Source of the DNA: Halorubrum aethiopicum
Lineage (GTDB): Archaea > Halobacteriota > Halobacteria > Halobacteriales > Haloferacaceae
DNA: 64,000 nt
Reading direction: 5' to 3'
Assembly: GCF_001542905.1 (NCBI RefSeq)
Contig: NZ_LOAJ01000001.1
Coordinates: forward strand, 2,914,001-2,978,000
Shown: positions 34,257-42,136 of the stretch, piece by piece
Position numbering within the stretch: position 1 is the stretch's first letter
Layout of the letters: every line of letters begins with the position of its first letter
Made by a program: the position numbers and the translations under genes
The notes under the pieces: model-generated
Told to the model about the DNA's origin: nothing
Databases searched by the model: none
The model's input: the letters and a program-made list of their open reading frames with translations, nothing else

Positions 34257-34530
34257 GCGGTGGCGCGCCGCCGAGTGCCCCGCAGGGGCACGAGGAGCCC
34301 GCGAGGGACGCTGCGAACGAAGTGAGCAGCGAGGCTGGGGAGGCGTGAGGTGCGGGGCTGTGCGGCGCGGGGTGGGACTCAAAGGGGCAGTCGGCTCCGG
34401 GAAGACGGCCGACGTAAGGACCGCAGGAGCGAACATAGTGAGCGACGAGGACCGCAGCGAGGCCCTCGACCGGAGCCGGCTGGGGCTTTGGAGATGTTCT
34501 CCGTGATCGTGATCACCGCGCCAGCAACGA
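34257..34530 (+). repeat. structured repeat element, copy C
   Basis: Third copy, between hisI and a GNAT gene. Stem 1: GTGCCCC 34275-34281 with GGGGCAC 34285-34291 (loop gca). Stem 2: GCTGC 34310-34314 with GCAGC 34326-34330, inner hairpin lost. The block GGGACTCAAAGGGGCAG is identical to copies A and B. Stem 3: 34388-34400 (CAGTCGGCTCCGG) with 34470-34482; twelve Watson-Crick pairs plus one U-G wobble that would be a mismatch on the other strand. The distal block CACCGCGCCAGCAAC has been moved downstream by a short insert (34501-34515). Confidence 0.88.
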
Positions 34531-34663
34531 CACCGTTCTCATCACCTCGATCATTCACGAAACACCCGTACCACTAACATCCAACTCTCGCGGATGCTTC
34601 TCGATCGGAGAGACGAAGCAAAACCGGGATCCTCACTCCAGAGCGTGTGACGCGGCCACCCGT

Positions 34664-35152
34664 CTACTCCCGGCGCAACACGAGCGCGTCGCCGTCGGCG
34701 TACGCGTCCGGCCGGCGGTCGACCACGTCGAACCCGCACGCCTCGTAGAGCGCGAGCGCGGCGTCGTTGTCGGGGTGCGCCTGGAGCGTCACGGGACCGT
34801 TCGCGTCGGCGACTATCGCCGCGAGGAGCCCGCGGGCACGACCCTCCCGGCGGAAGTCGGGGGCGACGACGAGTTCGGCGAGATGACAGCCGGGGCGGGT
34901 CGGGGCGTCCACCGGGAGCGCGTAGCCAACGACCGAACCGCCCTCGGCGACCGAACCGCCCTCGGCGACGCCCGCGTCGTCTGCCGCGCGGCCGTCAGCG
35001 ACGCTCACGAACCCCGACCCGATCGCGATCCCGTACTCCAGCAGGTCCGGACTCGGCTGCCGGAGGTGCGCCTGGAGCGTCCGGACTCGGCCGGCGTCGA
35101 CGGGACGAAGGGTCCGAACCCGCGGGTCGGAGAGCGCGTCGAGGTCGGTCAT
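34664..35152 (-). CDS. GNAT family N-acetyltransferase
   Basis: A 162-residue GNAT acetyltransferase. The acetyl-CoA loop (motif A) is A-E-L-V-V-A-P-D-F-R-R-E-G-R-A-R-G near 98-114, followed by the P-x-N-x-A-x-x-L-Y segment (H-P-D-N-D-A-A-L-A-L-Y-E-A-C-G-F) near 133-148. Substrate unknown; protein N-terminal or small-molecule acetylation are both possible. It follows the DUF92 kinase gene by four bases. Confidence 0.85.
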   Translation of the reverse strand: MTDLDALSDPRVRTLRPVDAGRVRTLQAHLRQPSPDLLEYGIAIGSGFVSVADGRAADDAGVAEGGSVAEGGSVVGYALPVDAPTRPGCHLAELVVAPDFRREGRARGLLAAIVADANGPVTLQAHPDNDAALALYEACGFDVVDRRPDAYADGDALVLRRE

Positions 35153-35156
35153 CGGA

Positions 35157-36533
35157 TCACCCGACAGCGACGCCGACGCCGACCGCGAGGACCGCCCCCG
35201 AGAGCGTCGCGAGGAAGTTCACGGTCTGGTTGCCGATCCGGCCCCCCTCGATCAGCGCGCCGAGGACGCTGTCGACGGTCATGCCGAACGCGCCCGCGAG
35301 AACGACGACGACGCCGGACCGGAGGAGGTCGCCGGCGACGACGGAGTCACCGACGGGGAGAGGGAGCGCCGCGAGGAGCGCGATCAGCGCCGCCCCGGCG
35401 ACCCCGGCGACGCCGCCCTGCCACGTCACGGCCCCGTCGGTTCCGGGATCGACCGGCCGGAGCGTCGTGATCAGCCGCGGGGCGTCGAAGAGGCCGCCGA
35501 TCTCCGAGGAGAGCGTGTCCGCCATCGCGGTGGCGACCGCGCCGGCGAACGCCAGCCGGAAGACGGACTCCGGAACCGCGAGGTGGCCGGCCGCGGCGTA
35601 GCCGAGGAGCGCGGCGAGCGCGACCGCCGAGTTGGCGAGGACGTTCCCCGTCCCGCGCGCGCCCTGGTTCTCCTGTGCGACGCCGCGGTCGGCCTTCTCC
35701 TCGAAGCGGTACTTCGAGGCGAGCCCCCCGCCCGCGTAGAAGGCCATCAGCGTGAGGAACCAGGCCACGCCGCCGAGCACGACGGTGAGAAGCGAGAGCA
35801 ACACCCCGGTGAGCATCCCCGGCACCGAGGCGGCCCCGAGGGCGTACGAGACGTAGCCGAGGGCGGCCGTCACGGCGAGCGCCGCGACGACGCCGACGGC
35901 GGTCACGGTCGGGTCGAGCGCCGTGAATCCCCACGCGACCAGCGCGACGACGACGACCGTGATGTGGGCGTCCCGCGCGTACACGAGCGAGCGGACGAGC
36001 GCCCCGGTCAGGACCGCGACGGAGCCGAGGAACGCGAACGCGGGGAGCGAGCCGACGAGGGCGCCGAGCCCGCCGGCCGGGACGCCCCGAACGGCCGGGG
36101 CCACGGCCGCGAGCGTCCCGGAGACGACCTGTCCGGCGACCGCGGCGACGCCGCCGGCGACGAGGTAGCCGGCGACGAGCCGGAACTCGTCGTCGGAGCG
36201 CGTCCGGACGAGCTCGCGGCCGAGCCGGCCGCCGCCGACCGCGAGCGCGGCCGCCGCGAACGCTCCGGCGGGCAGCGGGACGGGCGGGAACGTGGCGACG
36301 ACGGCGAGGCCGGCGAGCGCGAGCGCGAACGCGCCGACGCCGTAGAGGCGCTCCTCTTCCCTGTCGCCGGGAAGCGCGAGGGTCTCGAACCACTCCCCGT
36401 CGCGGATGGCGAGGAGGAACGCGCCGGCGGCGACCAGGAACGGGGCGGCGGCGGCGGAGCCGAGCGCCGGCGCGAACGCCGCGAGCGCGGCCACCGCGGC
36501 GAACACGCTCGCGCGTCTGACCCTCCGATACAC
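35157..36533 (-). CDS. DUF92 family membrane kinase (phytol/phytyl-phosphate kinase-like)
   Basis: A 458-residue polytopic membrane protein with about a dozen segments. The C-terminal half matches the DUF92/VTE6 family: A-T-A-M-A-D-T-L-S-S-E-I-G-G-L, G-T-D-G-A-V-T-W-Q-G-G-V-A-G and F-G-M-T-V-D-S-V-L-G-A. VTE6 homologues phosphorylate prenyl phosphates; in archaea a role in isoprenoid salvage is plausible. GTG start at 36533 is chosen because a minus-strand TATA-like GTTAAGTG lies about 27 bases upstream; the longer frame upstream is Arg/Thr-rich and overlaps another gene. Confidence 0.8.
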   Translation of the reverse strand: MYRRVRRASVFAAVAALAAFAPALGSAAAAPFLVAAGAFLLAIRDGEWFETLALPGDREEERLYGVGAFALALAGLAVVATFPPVPLPAGAFAAAALAVGGGRLGRELVRTRSDDEFRLVAGYLVAGGVAAVAGQVVSGTLAAVAPAVRGVPAGGLGALVGSLPAFAFLGSVAVLTGALVRSLVYARDAHITVVVVALVAWGFTALDPTVTAVGVVAALAVTAALGYVSYALGAASVPGMLTGVLLSLLTVVLGGVAWFLTLMAFYAGGGLASKYRFEEKADRGVAQENQGARGTGNVLANSAVALAALLGYAAAGHLAVPESVFRLAFAGAVATAMADTLSSEIGGLFDAPRLITTLRPVDPGTDGAVTWQGGVAGVAGAALIALLAALPLPVGDSVVAGDLLRSGVVVVLAGAFGMTVDSVLGALIEGGRIGNQTVNFLATLSGAVLAVGVGVAVG

Positions 36534-36693
36534 ACCGACGAGTATCCGCGACGACCACTTAACCCTCCCGACAGCGGGGCGACGCGTCGACGGTCGCCGG
36601 CCGAACAACCGGAGCGGACGGAACGGCGCGAGAAACAGCGTTCCGGCGGACCCGACGGTACACGTCTCGGAACGGAGACGAACTCGACGCGTC

Positions 36694-36807
36694 TCAGTAC
36701 CGGTACTCGTTGAACTGGACCGCGTGGCCCTCGATGACCGGGACCTCGTCCTCGGGGTCGGCCTCGTCGTCGTCCGCGGCCACGTCGTGTGAGTCAACCG
36801 CTGTCAT
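36694..36807 (-). CDS. 37-residue acidic microprotein
   Basis: A short gene, M-T-A-V-D-S-H-D-V to N-E-Y-R-Y. Support: a good minus-strand TATA-like box (AGTTTATGTAGG) lies about 26 bases upstream of the ATG, the composition is typically haloarchaeal (nine Asp/Glu in residues 12-21), and codon third positions are GC-rich. The C-terminal E-G-H-A-V-Q-F-N-E-Y-R-Y looks like a conserved tail. No function recognised; not a shadow of a larger gene, as no other frame here is convincing. Confidence 0.6.
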   Translation of the reverse strand: MTAVDSHDVAADDDEADPEDEVPVIEGHAVQFNEYRY

Positions 36808-36825
36808 ACCCGGGTAGTTGCCGTA

Positions 36826-36838
36826 CTCCTACATAAAC
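36826..36838 (-). promoter_or_regulatory. TATA-like box before the 37-residue gene
   Basis: AGTTTATGTAGG on the minus strand, centred about 26 bases before the ATG at 36807. Confidence 0.55.
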
Positions 36839-36869
36839 TATGCGGAAATAACGTCCGGTTCCGCTCCGG

Positions 36870-37646
36870 TCAGAGCACCCGGTCGATCTCGCCGAGATCG
36901 TCGAGGACGTGGTCGGGTTCGACGTCGCTCGCCGCGAGGTCGCCCTCGTCGGTGACGCCCGACAGTACGAGAACGGTGGTCATGCCGGCGCGCGCGCCGA
37001 GCTCGATGTCGGTGTCGAGGCGATCGCCGACGACGAGACACTCCTCGGGCGGGTACGGGAGTCGCTCGCGGACCGCCTCGATGGCGGGGTCCGAGGGCTT
37101 GCCGAGGACCACGTCGGGGTCGCGCTCGGCGACGGCCGCGACCGCCCGGATCACCGCGCCGGAGCCGGGAACGTCCCGCTCTGCCGCGGGGATGACCACG
37201 TCGGGGTCCGTGCCGATGAAGGGGATTCCCCGCTCAAGCGCCCACAGCGCCGCACAGAGGTCGTCGTAGTCGAACGACCGGTCGATCGAGGCGACGAGCG
37301 CGTCGGCGGCGTCGACGTCGTCCGTCGTCGAGAGCCCCGCGTCGTCGAACTGCCGCAACAGGCCGGGCGCGCCGAGACAGAGCAGGTCGTCGCCGGCGTG
37401 GTGCTCGCGGAGGTACGCCGTGGTCACGCTCCCGGCGGTGATCACGTCGGCGGCGGTCGCGTCGTACCCCGCCGCGCCCAGTCGGTCGACGTACGCCGGC
37501 GGCGCTTTCGTCGGGTTGTTCGAGACGAACAGCGTCTCGACGCCGGCCTCGCGGAGCCGACGGTACCCCGACGGCGCGCCGGGTATCGGGTCGTCGCCGC
37601 GCACGACCGTCCCGTCGACGTCGAGGACGGCACCGGAGAAGTCCAT
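36870..37646 (-). CDS. HAD-family phosphatase (NagD-like)
   Basis: A 258-residue HAD hydrolase. Motif I is L-D-V-D-G-T-V at 8-14 (nucleophile D9, acid D11), motif II F-V-S-N-N-P-T-K near 41-48, motif III lysine in G-K-P-S and motif IV V-V-G-D-R-L-D-T-D-I near 213-222. The N-N-P-T-K segment and cap type place it with NagD/PGP phosphatases acting on sugar or nucleotide phosphates; the substrate is unknown. Divergent from the GTP cyclohydrolase III gene. Confidence 0.86.
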   Translation of the reverse strand: MDFSGAVLDVDGTVVRGDDPIPGAPSGYRRLREAGVETLFVSNNPTKAPPAYVDRLGAAGYDATAADVITAGSVTTAYLREHHAGDDLLCLGAPGLLRQFDDAGLSTTDDVDAADALVASIDRSFDYDDLCAALWALERGIPFIGTDPDVVIPAAERDVPGSGAVIRAVAAVAERDPDVVLGKPSDPAIEAVRERLPYPPEECLVVGDRLDTDIELGARAGMTTVLVLSGVTDEGDLAASDVEPDHVLDDLGEIDRVL

Positions 37647-37802
37647 GTCCGTTCCTGGGTCGCCGTCGCCGTATGGGTTGCGCTCGCCGGCGCGTCGGGG
37701 CCGTCGGCCGACCGAGTGGCATTCTCGTCCCAATATCGTGATCGGTCGCACGCACGGGATAACGGAAGCGTAAAGCGGCACCGGTCCGAATCGAGGTGTA
37801 CT

Positions 37803-38576
37803 GTGACGACGACCCAGGTGACCCTCGTCCAGATCGACAACTACGGGCCGTGGACGGTGACGCCGAAGCCGCGACGGGAGATGGACCTCCAGAGCCTCCA
37901 GTCCCGACTCTTCGCCGACATCGCCGAGTTCCTCGGCCACCGCGACGGGTACGCCTTCTTCACCCGCTTCGACAACATGATCGCGGTGACGAACGGGGTC
38001 GACGGCGACGCCCACGCCACGCTCCAGGAATCGATCGGCAACCGCTACCCGGTGACCGTCAGCCTCGGGACGGCCGTGAGCGATCGGCCGATCGACGCCC
38101 TCGAGGCGGCCAACGGCCGGCTCCAGACCGAGGGGAGCGCGCAGGACGAGGGCCGGACCGAGGTGCTCGCCGGCGAGTATCTCACCGAGACGAGCCCCGG
38201 AGACGTCCAGATCGCCCACTTCGACGTGGTGAACGTGACCGGCAAGTACACCGACCGGCTCAACGAGTTCGACACGTTCATCGACATCGAGCGGGCGTAC
38301 GCGTCGCTGATGCGACACCTCCGGCGCGAGCACGGCGCGCTCTCCTTCTTCGTCGGCGGCGACAACGTGATCGCCGTCTGCCCGAACATGCCCGAGTCCG
38401 CGTTCGTGGACGCGGTCGACCACGTCGTCGCCGACGTCGACGTGGAGCTCCAGGTCGGCGTCGGTCGGGGCGCGTCCGCCCACGAGGCGGGCTTCGCCGC
38501 CAAACACGCGCTGGAGGACTGCCGCCACGGCGGGACCGCCGTCGAACTGTTCGGCGCGCCGGCCGCGGGCGACTGA
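37803..38576 (+). CDS. gch3: GTP cyclohydrolase III
   Basis: Converts GTP to 2-amino-5-formylamino-6-ribosylamino-pyrimidinone phosphate, first step of archaeal riboflavin and F420 biosynthesis (ArfA). The 257-residue protein opens with T-T-T-Q-V-T-L-V-Q-I-D-N-Y-G-P-W-T and has two related halves (F-T-R-F-D-N-M-I-A-V and F-F-V-G-G-D-N-V-I-A-V), matching the palm-like, nucleotide-cyclase-related fold of the enzyme. GTG start. It is followed directly by a glycosyltransferase gene (one-base gap after the stop), so the two are likely co-transcribed. Confidence 0.93.
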   Translation: MTTTQVTLVQIDNYGPWTVTPKPRREMDLQSLQSRLFADIAEFLGHRDGYAFFTRFDNMIAVTNGVDGDAHATLQESIGNRYPVTVSLGTAVSDRPIDALEAANGRLQTEGSAQDEGRTEVLAGEYLTETSPGDVQIAHFDVVNVTGKYTDRLNEFDTFIDIERAYASLMRHLRREHGALSFFVGGDNVIAVCPNMPESAFVDAVDHVVADVDVELQVGVGRGASAHEAGFAAKHALEDCRHGGTAVELFGAPAAGD

Positions 38577-38577
38577 G

Positions 38578-39768
38578 ATGGGCGATCGGGGCGGCGGCTC
38601 CGAGGGCGAGGCCTCCGAGGCCGACGAGGGGGCCGATGCCCCCCATGTCGGGATCGTCGTCTACGGCGACCTCGACGCCCGCTCCGGGGGATTTCTCTAC
38701 GACCGACGGCTCGCCGACCACCTCGCGGCCCGCGGCTGGACGGTCGAGGTCGTCTCGCTGCCCGAACGGTCCTACCGGCGGTCGCTCCTCACGAACCTCG
38801 CGCCCGGACTGGTCGACCGCCTCGAACGCTTCGACGTCGTCGTCGAGGACGCCTACTGCGGCCCGTCGCTGTTCCTCGCGAACCGCAGGGTCGGGACGCC
38901 CGTGGTCGCGTTGGTCCACTACCTCCGGTCGGCGGTCGTCGGCGAGGCGGTCGGGGACCGCGCGGTCCGGGCGATCGAGCGCGACTACCTCCGGACCGCG
39001 GACGCGTACGTGTTCAACAGCCGGCCGACGCGGGAGGCCGTCGCCGAGCTGTGCGGAGTCGACGACACCGGGGAGCAGCCCCCGTTTCCGGGCATCGTCG
39101 CGCCCCCCGCCGGCGACCGGCTCGGGACCGCGCCGGCGCTCTCCGGCGACCGACTGACGCGGGACCCGTTTCGGGTGGTCGCCGTCGGCAACGTCACCCC
39201 GCGGAAGGGGATCACGACCCTGATCCGGGGGCTGTCGCTGCTCGACGACGGGATCGACTGGCGGCTCCGCGTCGTCGGCGACGTCGGCGTCGCGCCCGAG
39301 CACGTCGCGTCGCTGCGGGCGCTCGCCGATCGACGTGGAGTCGCGGACCGCGTCGCCTTCGCCGGCCGCGTCGACGACGACGCCCTCCGGGAGGAGCTGC
39401 GCTCGGCGCACCTCCTCGCGGTCCCCTCTCGGTACGAGCCGTTCGGGATCGTCTACCTCGAGGGGATGGCGTTCGGGCTGCCGGCGATCGCCTCGGCGAA
39501 CGGCGGCGCGAGCGACTTCGTCGGCGACCACAACGGCGCGCTCGTCCCGCCCGACGACGCCGAGGCCGTCGCCGACGCGGTCGGGCCGCTGGCGCGCGAC
39601 CGCGACCGCCTCCGCCGGCTGAGCGAGGGGGCCCGCGAGACCTTCCGGGAGCACCCCACCTGGGAGGAGACCTGCGGGCGCGTCCGCCGGTTCCTCCGCG
39701 GGATCGTCGAGGGCGAGACGGGCGAGGGACCGGACGCGGCCGTTGGCTCCGGGAACTCTCACGAGTGA
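38578..39768 (+). CDS. GT4-type glycosyltransferase
   Basis: A 396-residue GT-B fold glycosyltransferase of family 4. N-terminal Rossmann domain (G-D-L-D-A-R-S-G-G-F-L-Y-D-R), then the C-terminal sugar-nucleotide domain with G-N-V-T-P-R-K-G-I near 200, and the E-x7-E motif P-S-R-Y-E-P-F-G-I-V-Y-L-E-G near 284-297. It transfers an unknown sugar, possibly to surface glycolipid or S-layer glycans. The first 20 residues are acidic and probably disordered. Confidence 0.88.
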   Translation: MGDRGGGSEGEASEADEGADAPHVGIVVYGDLDARSGGFLYDRRLADHLAARGWTVEVVSLPERSYRRSLLTNLAPGLVDRLERFDVVVEDAYCGPSLFLANRRVGTPVVALVHYLRSAVVGEAVGDRAVRAIERDYLRTADAYVFNSRPTREAVAELCGVDDTGEQPPFPGIVAPPAGDRLGTAPALSGDRLTRDPFRVVAVGNVTPRKGITTLIRGLSLLDDGIDWRLRVVGDVGVAPEHVASLRALADRRGVADRVAFAGRVDDDALREELRSAHLLAVPSRYEPFGIVYLEGMAFGLPAIASANGGASDFVGDHNGALVPPDDAEAVADAVGPLARDRDRLRRLSEGARETFREHPTWEETCGRVRRFLRGIVEGETGEGPDAAVGSGNSHE

Positions 39769-39784
39769 TAATTCGCGTGTGGCA

Positions 39785-39793
39785 TTTTTATAC
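39785..39793 (+). promoter_or_regulatory. TATA box, TTTTTATAC
   Basis: Centred about 29 bases before the ATG at 39818; one of the clearest archaeal promoters in the window. Confidence 0.65.
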
Positions 39794-39817
39794 CCATGCC
39801 GAGAACGGCCGGATAGA

Positions 39818-40048
39818 ATGTCAGAAGAGATAGTCTTCGTCTGTACGGCCGAGGGGTGTGACGCCGGACCGTGGGAGGGGGCTCACGACGCGATGGCCCA
39901 CTGCGAGGAGACCGCGGACCACGGCTACACCGGTCGCCCGCGCTCGGAGGTGGACGAGGTGATCCCCGCGACCGCGGTCGAGAAGCGCGACAACCGGAAC
40001 CTCCAGCACAAGGGCCACCCTGAGGGCGCGCTGGCGAACGACGACTGA
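39818..40048 (+). CDS. small Cys/His protein, possible zinc finger
   Basis: A 76-residue protein. Cys at residues 9 and 14 with later H-C and H (V-C-T-A-E-G-C-D-A-G and M-A-H-C-E-E-T-A-D-H-G) could form a zinc finger, though the spacing fits no family I can name. The rest is polar. The strong TATA box upstream suggests it is well expressed. It is convergent with another small Cys-containing gene 25 bases away. Confidence 0.72.
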   Translation: MSEEIVFVCTAEGCDAGPWEGAHDAMAHCEETADHGYTGRPRSEVDEVIPATAVEKRDNRNLQHKGHPEGALANDD

Positions 40049-40073
40049 GGCCGCCGACCCTCCGGCCCCGACC

Positions 40074-40280
40074 TCACTCCTCCTCGAACAGTCCGAGGTC
40101 GTCCGCGACGAGGTCGGCCAGCTGGTCTTTGAGTCCCGGGTCGACCTCGGCGACCTCCTCGCCGCCGTGTTTCCCCTCGTTGTGCCGGGAGAGCGCGTCC
40201 GCCACGTCCGAGAGCGGGACCCGCGTCTCCGTCTCGCAGTCGGTACACACGATCGGGACGGTCGGCTCCTCGGAAGACAT
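40074..40280 (-). CDS. small zinc-finger-like protein
   Basis: A 68-residue protein with C-T-D-C near residues 12-15 and H-N-E-G-K-H near 33-38, a possible C2H2-like zinc site typical of haloarchaeal small proteins. The C-terminal half (L-K-D-Q-L-A-D-L-V-A-D-D-L-G-L) is helical. Start is the ATG at 40280, immediately before acidic sequence; an upstream extension runs into the GGATC repeat and is not coding. Confidence 0.72.
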   Translation of the reverse strand: MSSEEPTVPIVCTDCETETRVPLSDVADALSRHNEGKHGGEEVAEVDPGLKDQLADLVADDLGLFEEE

Positions 40281-40345
40281 CGCTCGGAGAGTGGCGGGTG
40301 GGCGGTATAGTCCTTCGGGGACGTGGCGCGCGTCGTGATCGGACA

Positions 40346-40402
40346 CGGATCGGATCGGATCGGATCGGACCGAACCGGACCGAACCGGATCGGACCGGAT
40401 CG
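40346..40402. repeat. short tandem repeat, GGATC/GGACC units
   Basis: Ten or so tandem five-base units (CGGAT with CGGAC and CGAAC variants) lying just upstream of the pitA promoter. Prone to slippage; length differences between strains are likely. Confidence 0.7.
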
Positions 40403-40453
40403 CGAGCGACGACGACTCGAAAACCCCTAAGTCACGGCGACCCAACCTCGCGT

Positions 40454-42010
40454 ATGGTCGAGGCACCAGCGACGGAGGAAGGGTGGTTCGCGCTACACGA
40501 GTTCCGGTCGATCGACTGGGACGCGTGGCGCGACGCGCCCGACCGGAAGCGGGAGCGCGCCGTCGAGGAGGGCCGATCGTACCTGCTCCACCGTGAGAAG
40601 CTCGCGGCCGCCGACGCCGGGGACTCCGCGGTCTTCTCCGTGCTCGGGCACAAGGCGGACCTGTTGACGATCCACTTCCGGCCGACGCTCGACGAGCTGT
40701 CGACGATCGAGCGGGGCTTCGAGAACACCGCGCTCGCCGAGTTCACGACCACCGAGTCGTCGTACGTCTCGGTCACGGAGGTGTCCGGCTACGTCTCGGA
40801 CGCCTACTTCGAGGGCGACGAGGAGGAGGTCGACGAGGGGCTCCGCCGGTACATCGAGGGGAAGCTGAAACCAGAGATCCCCGACGACGAGTACGTCTCC
40901 TTCTATCCGATGAGCAAACGCCGCGGCGAGGAGTACAACTGGTACGCCCTCCCCTTCGACGAGCGCGCCGAACTGATGTCCGGCCACGGCGACGTCGGCC
41001 GCGAGTACGCCGGGAAGATCAAACAGGTGATCGCCTCCTCCGTCGGCTTCGACGACCACGAGTGGGGCGTAACGCTGTTCGGGTCGGACCCGACGGACAT
41101 CAAGGACATCGTCTACGAGATGCGGTTCGACGAGGCCTCCTCGCGGTACGGCGAGTTCGGGCGGTTCTACGTCGGCCGCCGGTTCCCGCCCGAGGACCTC
41201 GGCGCGTACCTCGCCGGCGAGCCGGTCCCGACCGGCGACGCGGGCGGCGGGGGCGACGCTGACGGCCACCACGGCGGGGCCGACGCGCACGACCACCACG
41301 GCGAGGGCGGCTCGGCTCACGGCGATCACCCCCACGGGGACGGGAGCGCCGGCGGCGAGGGCGATCACCCCCACGGCGGCGACGACCGCTCCCACGGCGA
41401 GGACGACGCCGAGGGGTCCGCCGACGCCGACGACATCCGCGGCGAGCTCGCCGACCTCGACATCTACGCCGGCAAACCCCACGGCGAGGACGTGTTCGCC
41501 ACGGTGCTGTACAGCGAGGCCGACGTCGACGACCTCTTCGAGGAGGTCCAGGGGCTCCGCGCCAACTTCGACCACTACGGCACGCACGTGAAGACCGCGG
41601 TGTACGAGGGTCGATCGACCGACCGCGCCGCCGTCGTCTCCCTCTGGGAGACCGCCTCGGCCGCCGAGACCGCCGCCGGGTTCCTCTCGGAGCTGCCCGA
41701 GGTCGTCGGGCGTGCCGGCGAGGAGTCCGGCTTCGGGACGATGGGGATGTTCTACACCGTCAAACCCGAACACCGCGAGGACTTCGCCGACACCTTCGAC
41801 GAGGTCGGCGAGGCCCTCGCCGGGATGGAGGGCCACCTCGAGACGGACCTGATGGTGAACGTCGAGGACGAGAACGACATGTTCATCGCCAGCCAGTGGC
41901 GCGCGAGGGAGGACGCGATGGACTTCTTCCGCTCCGACGACTTCCGCGAGACCGTCCAGTGGGGCCGAGAGGTCCTCGCCGACCGGCCGCGACACGTCTT
42001 CCTGGCCTGA
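40454..42010 (+). CDS. pitA: PitA: coproheme decarboxylase/chlorite dismutase-like domain fused to an Abm monooxygenase-like domain
   Basis: A 518-residue haloarchaeal fusion. Residues 1-255 match the ChdC/HemQ branch of the chlorite dismutase family: Y-P-M-S-K-R at 151-156 holds the catalytic tyrosine Y151, and S-G-H-G-D-V-G-R-E-Y at 176-185 the proximal haem histidine H178; V-G-F-D-D-H-E-W-G-V-T-L-F follows. Residues 260-325 are a linker with eleven histidines in H-H-G and H-P-H-G groups. Residues 335-518 are two antibiotic biosynthesis monooxygenase (Abm) type repeats (W-E-T-A-S-A-A-E, F-I-A-S-Q-W-R). In Haloferax volcanii this protein is called PitA. Coproheme decarboxylation in haem synthesis is the most likely role of the first half. 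Confidence 0.9.
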   Translation: MVEAPATEEGWFALHEFRSIDWDAWRDAPDRKRERAVEEGRSYLLHREKLAAADAGDSAVFSVLGHKADLLTIHFRPTLDELSTIERGFENTALAEFTTTESSYVSVTEVSGYVSDAYFEGDEEEVDEGLRRYIEGKLKPEIPDDEYVSFYPMSKRRGEEYNWYALPFDERAELMSGHGDVGREYAGKIKQVIASSVGFDDHEWGVTLFGSDPTDIKDIVYEMRFDEASSRYGEFGRFYVGRRFPPEDLGAYLAGEPVPTGDAGGGGDADGHHGGADAHDHHGEGGSAHGDHPHGDGSAGGEGDHPHGGDDRSHGEDDAEGSADADDIRGELADLDIYAGKPHGEDVFATVLYSEADVDDLFEEVQGLRANFDHYGTHVKTAVYEGRSTDRAAVVSLWETASAAETAAGFLSELPEVVGRAGEESGFGTMGMFYTVKPEHREDFADTFDEVGEALAGMEGHLETDLMVNVEDENDMFIASQWRAREDAMDFFRSDDFRETVQWGREVLADRPRHVFLA

Positions 42011-42106
42011 GACGGCCGGGTCCGGTCCGCGGACCGTCCGACTCCGACCCGACGGTCCGAACCGATCTACTCCCCCGGACCGCCGCCGATCCCGCGACCG
42101 CCCCCT

Positions 42107-42115
42107 TTTAACTTC
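42107..42115 (+). promoter_or_regulatory. TATA-like box, TTTTAACTT
   Basis: About 27 bases before the ATG at 42137. Confidence 0.55.
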
Positions 42116-42136
42116 CGCGTCGGCGAACGGTCGGCC

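Noticed and set aside
34195-34506. A 103-residue frame inside repeat copy C.
   Set aside because: The same conserved bases are read in different frames in the other copies, so the conservation is not at protein level.
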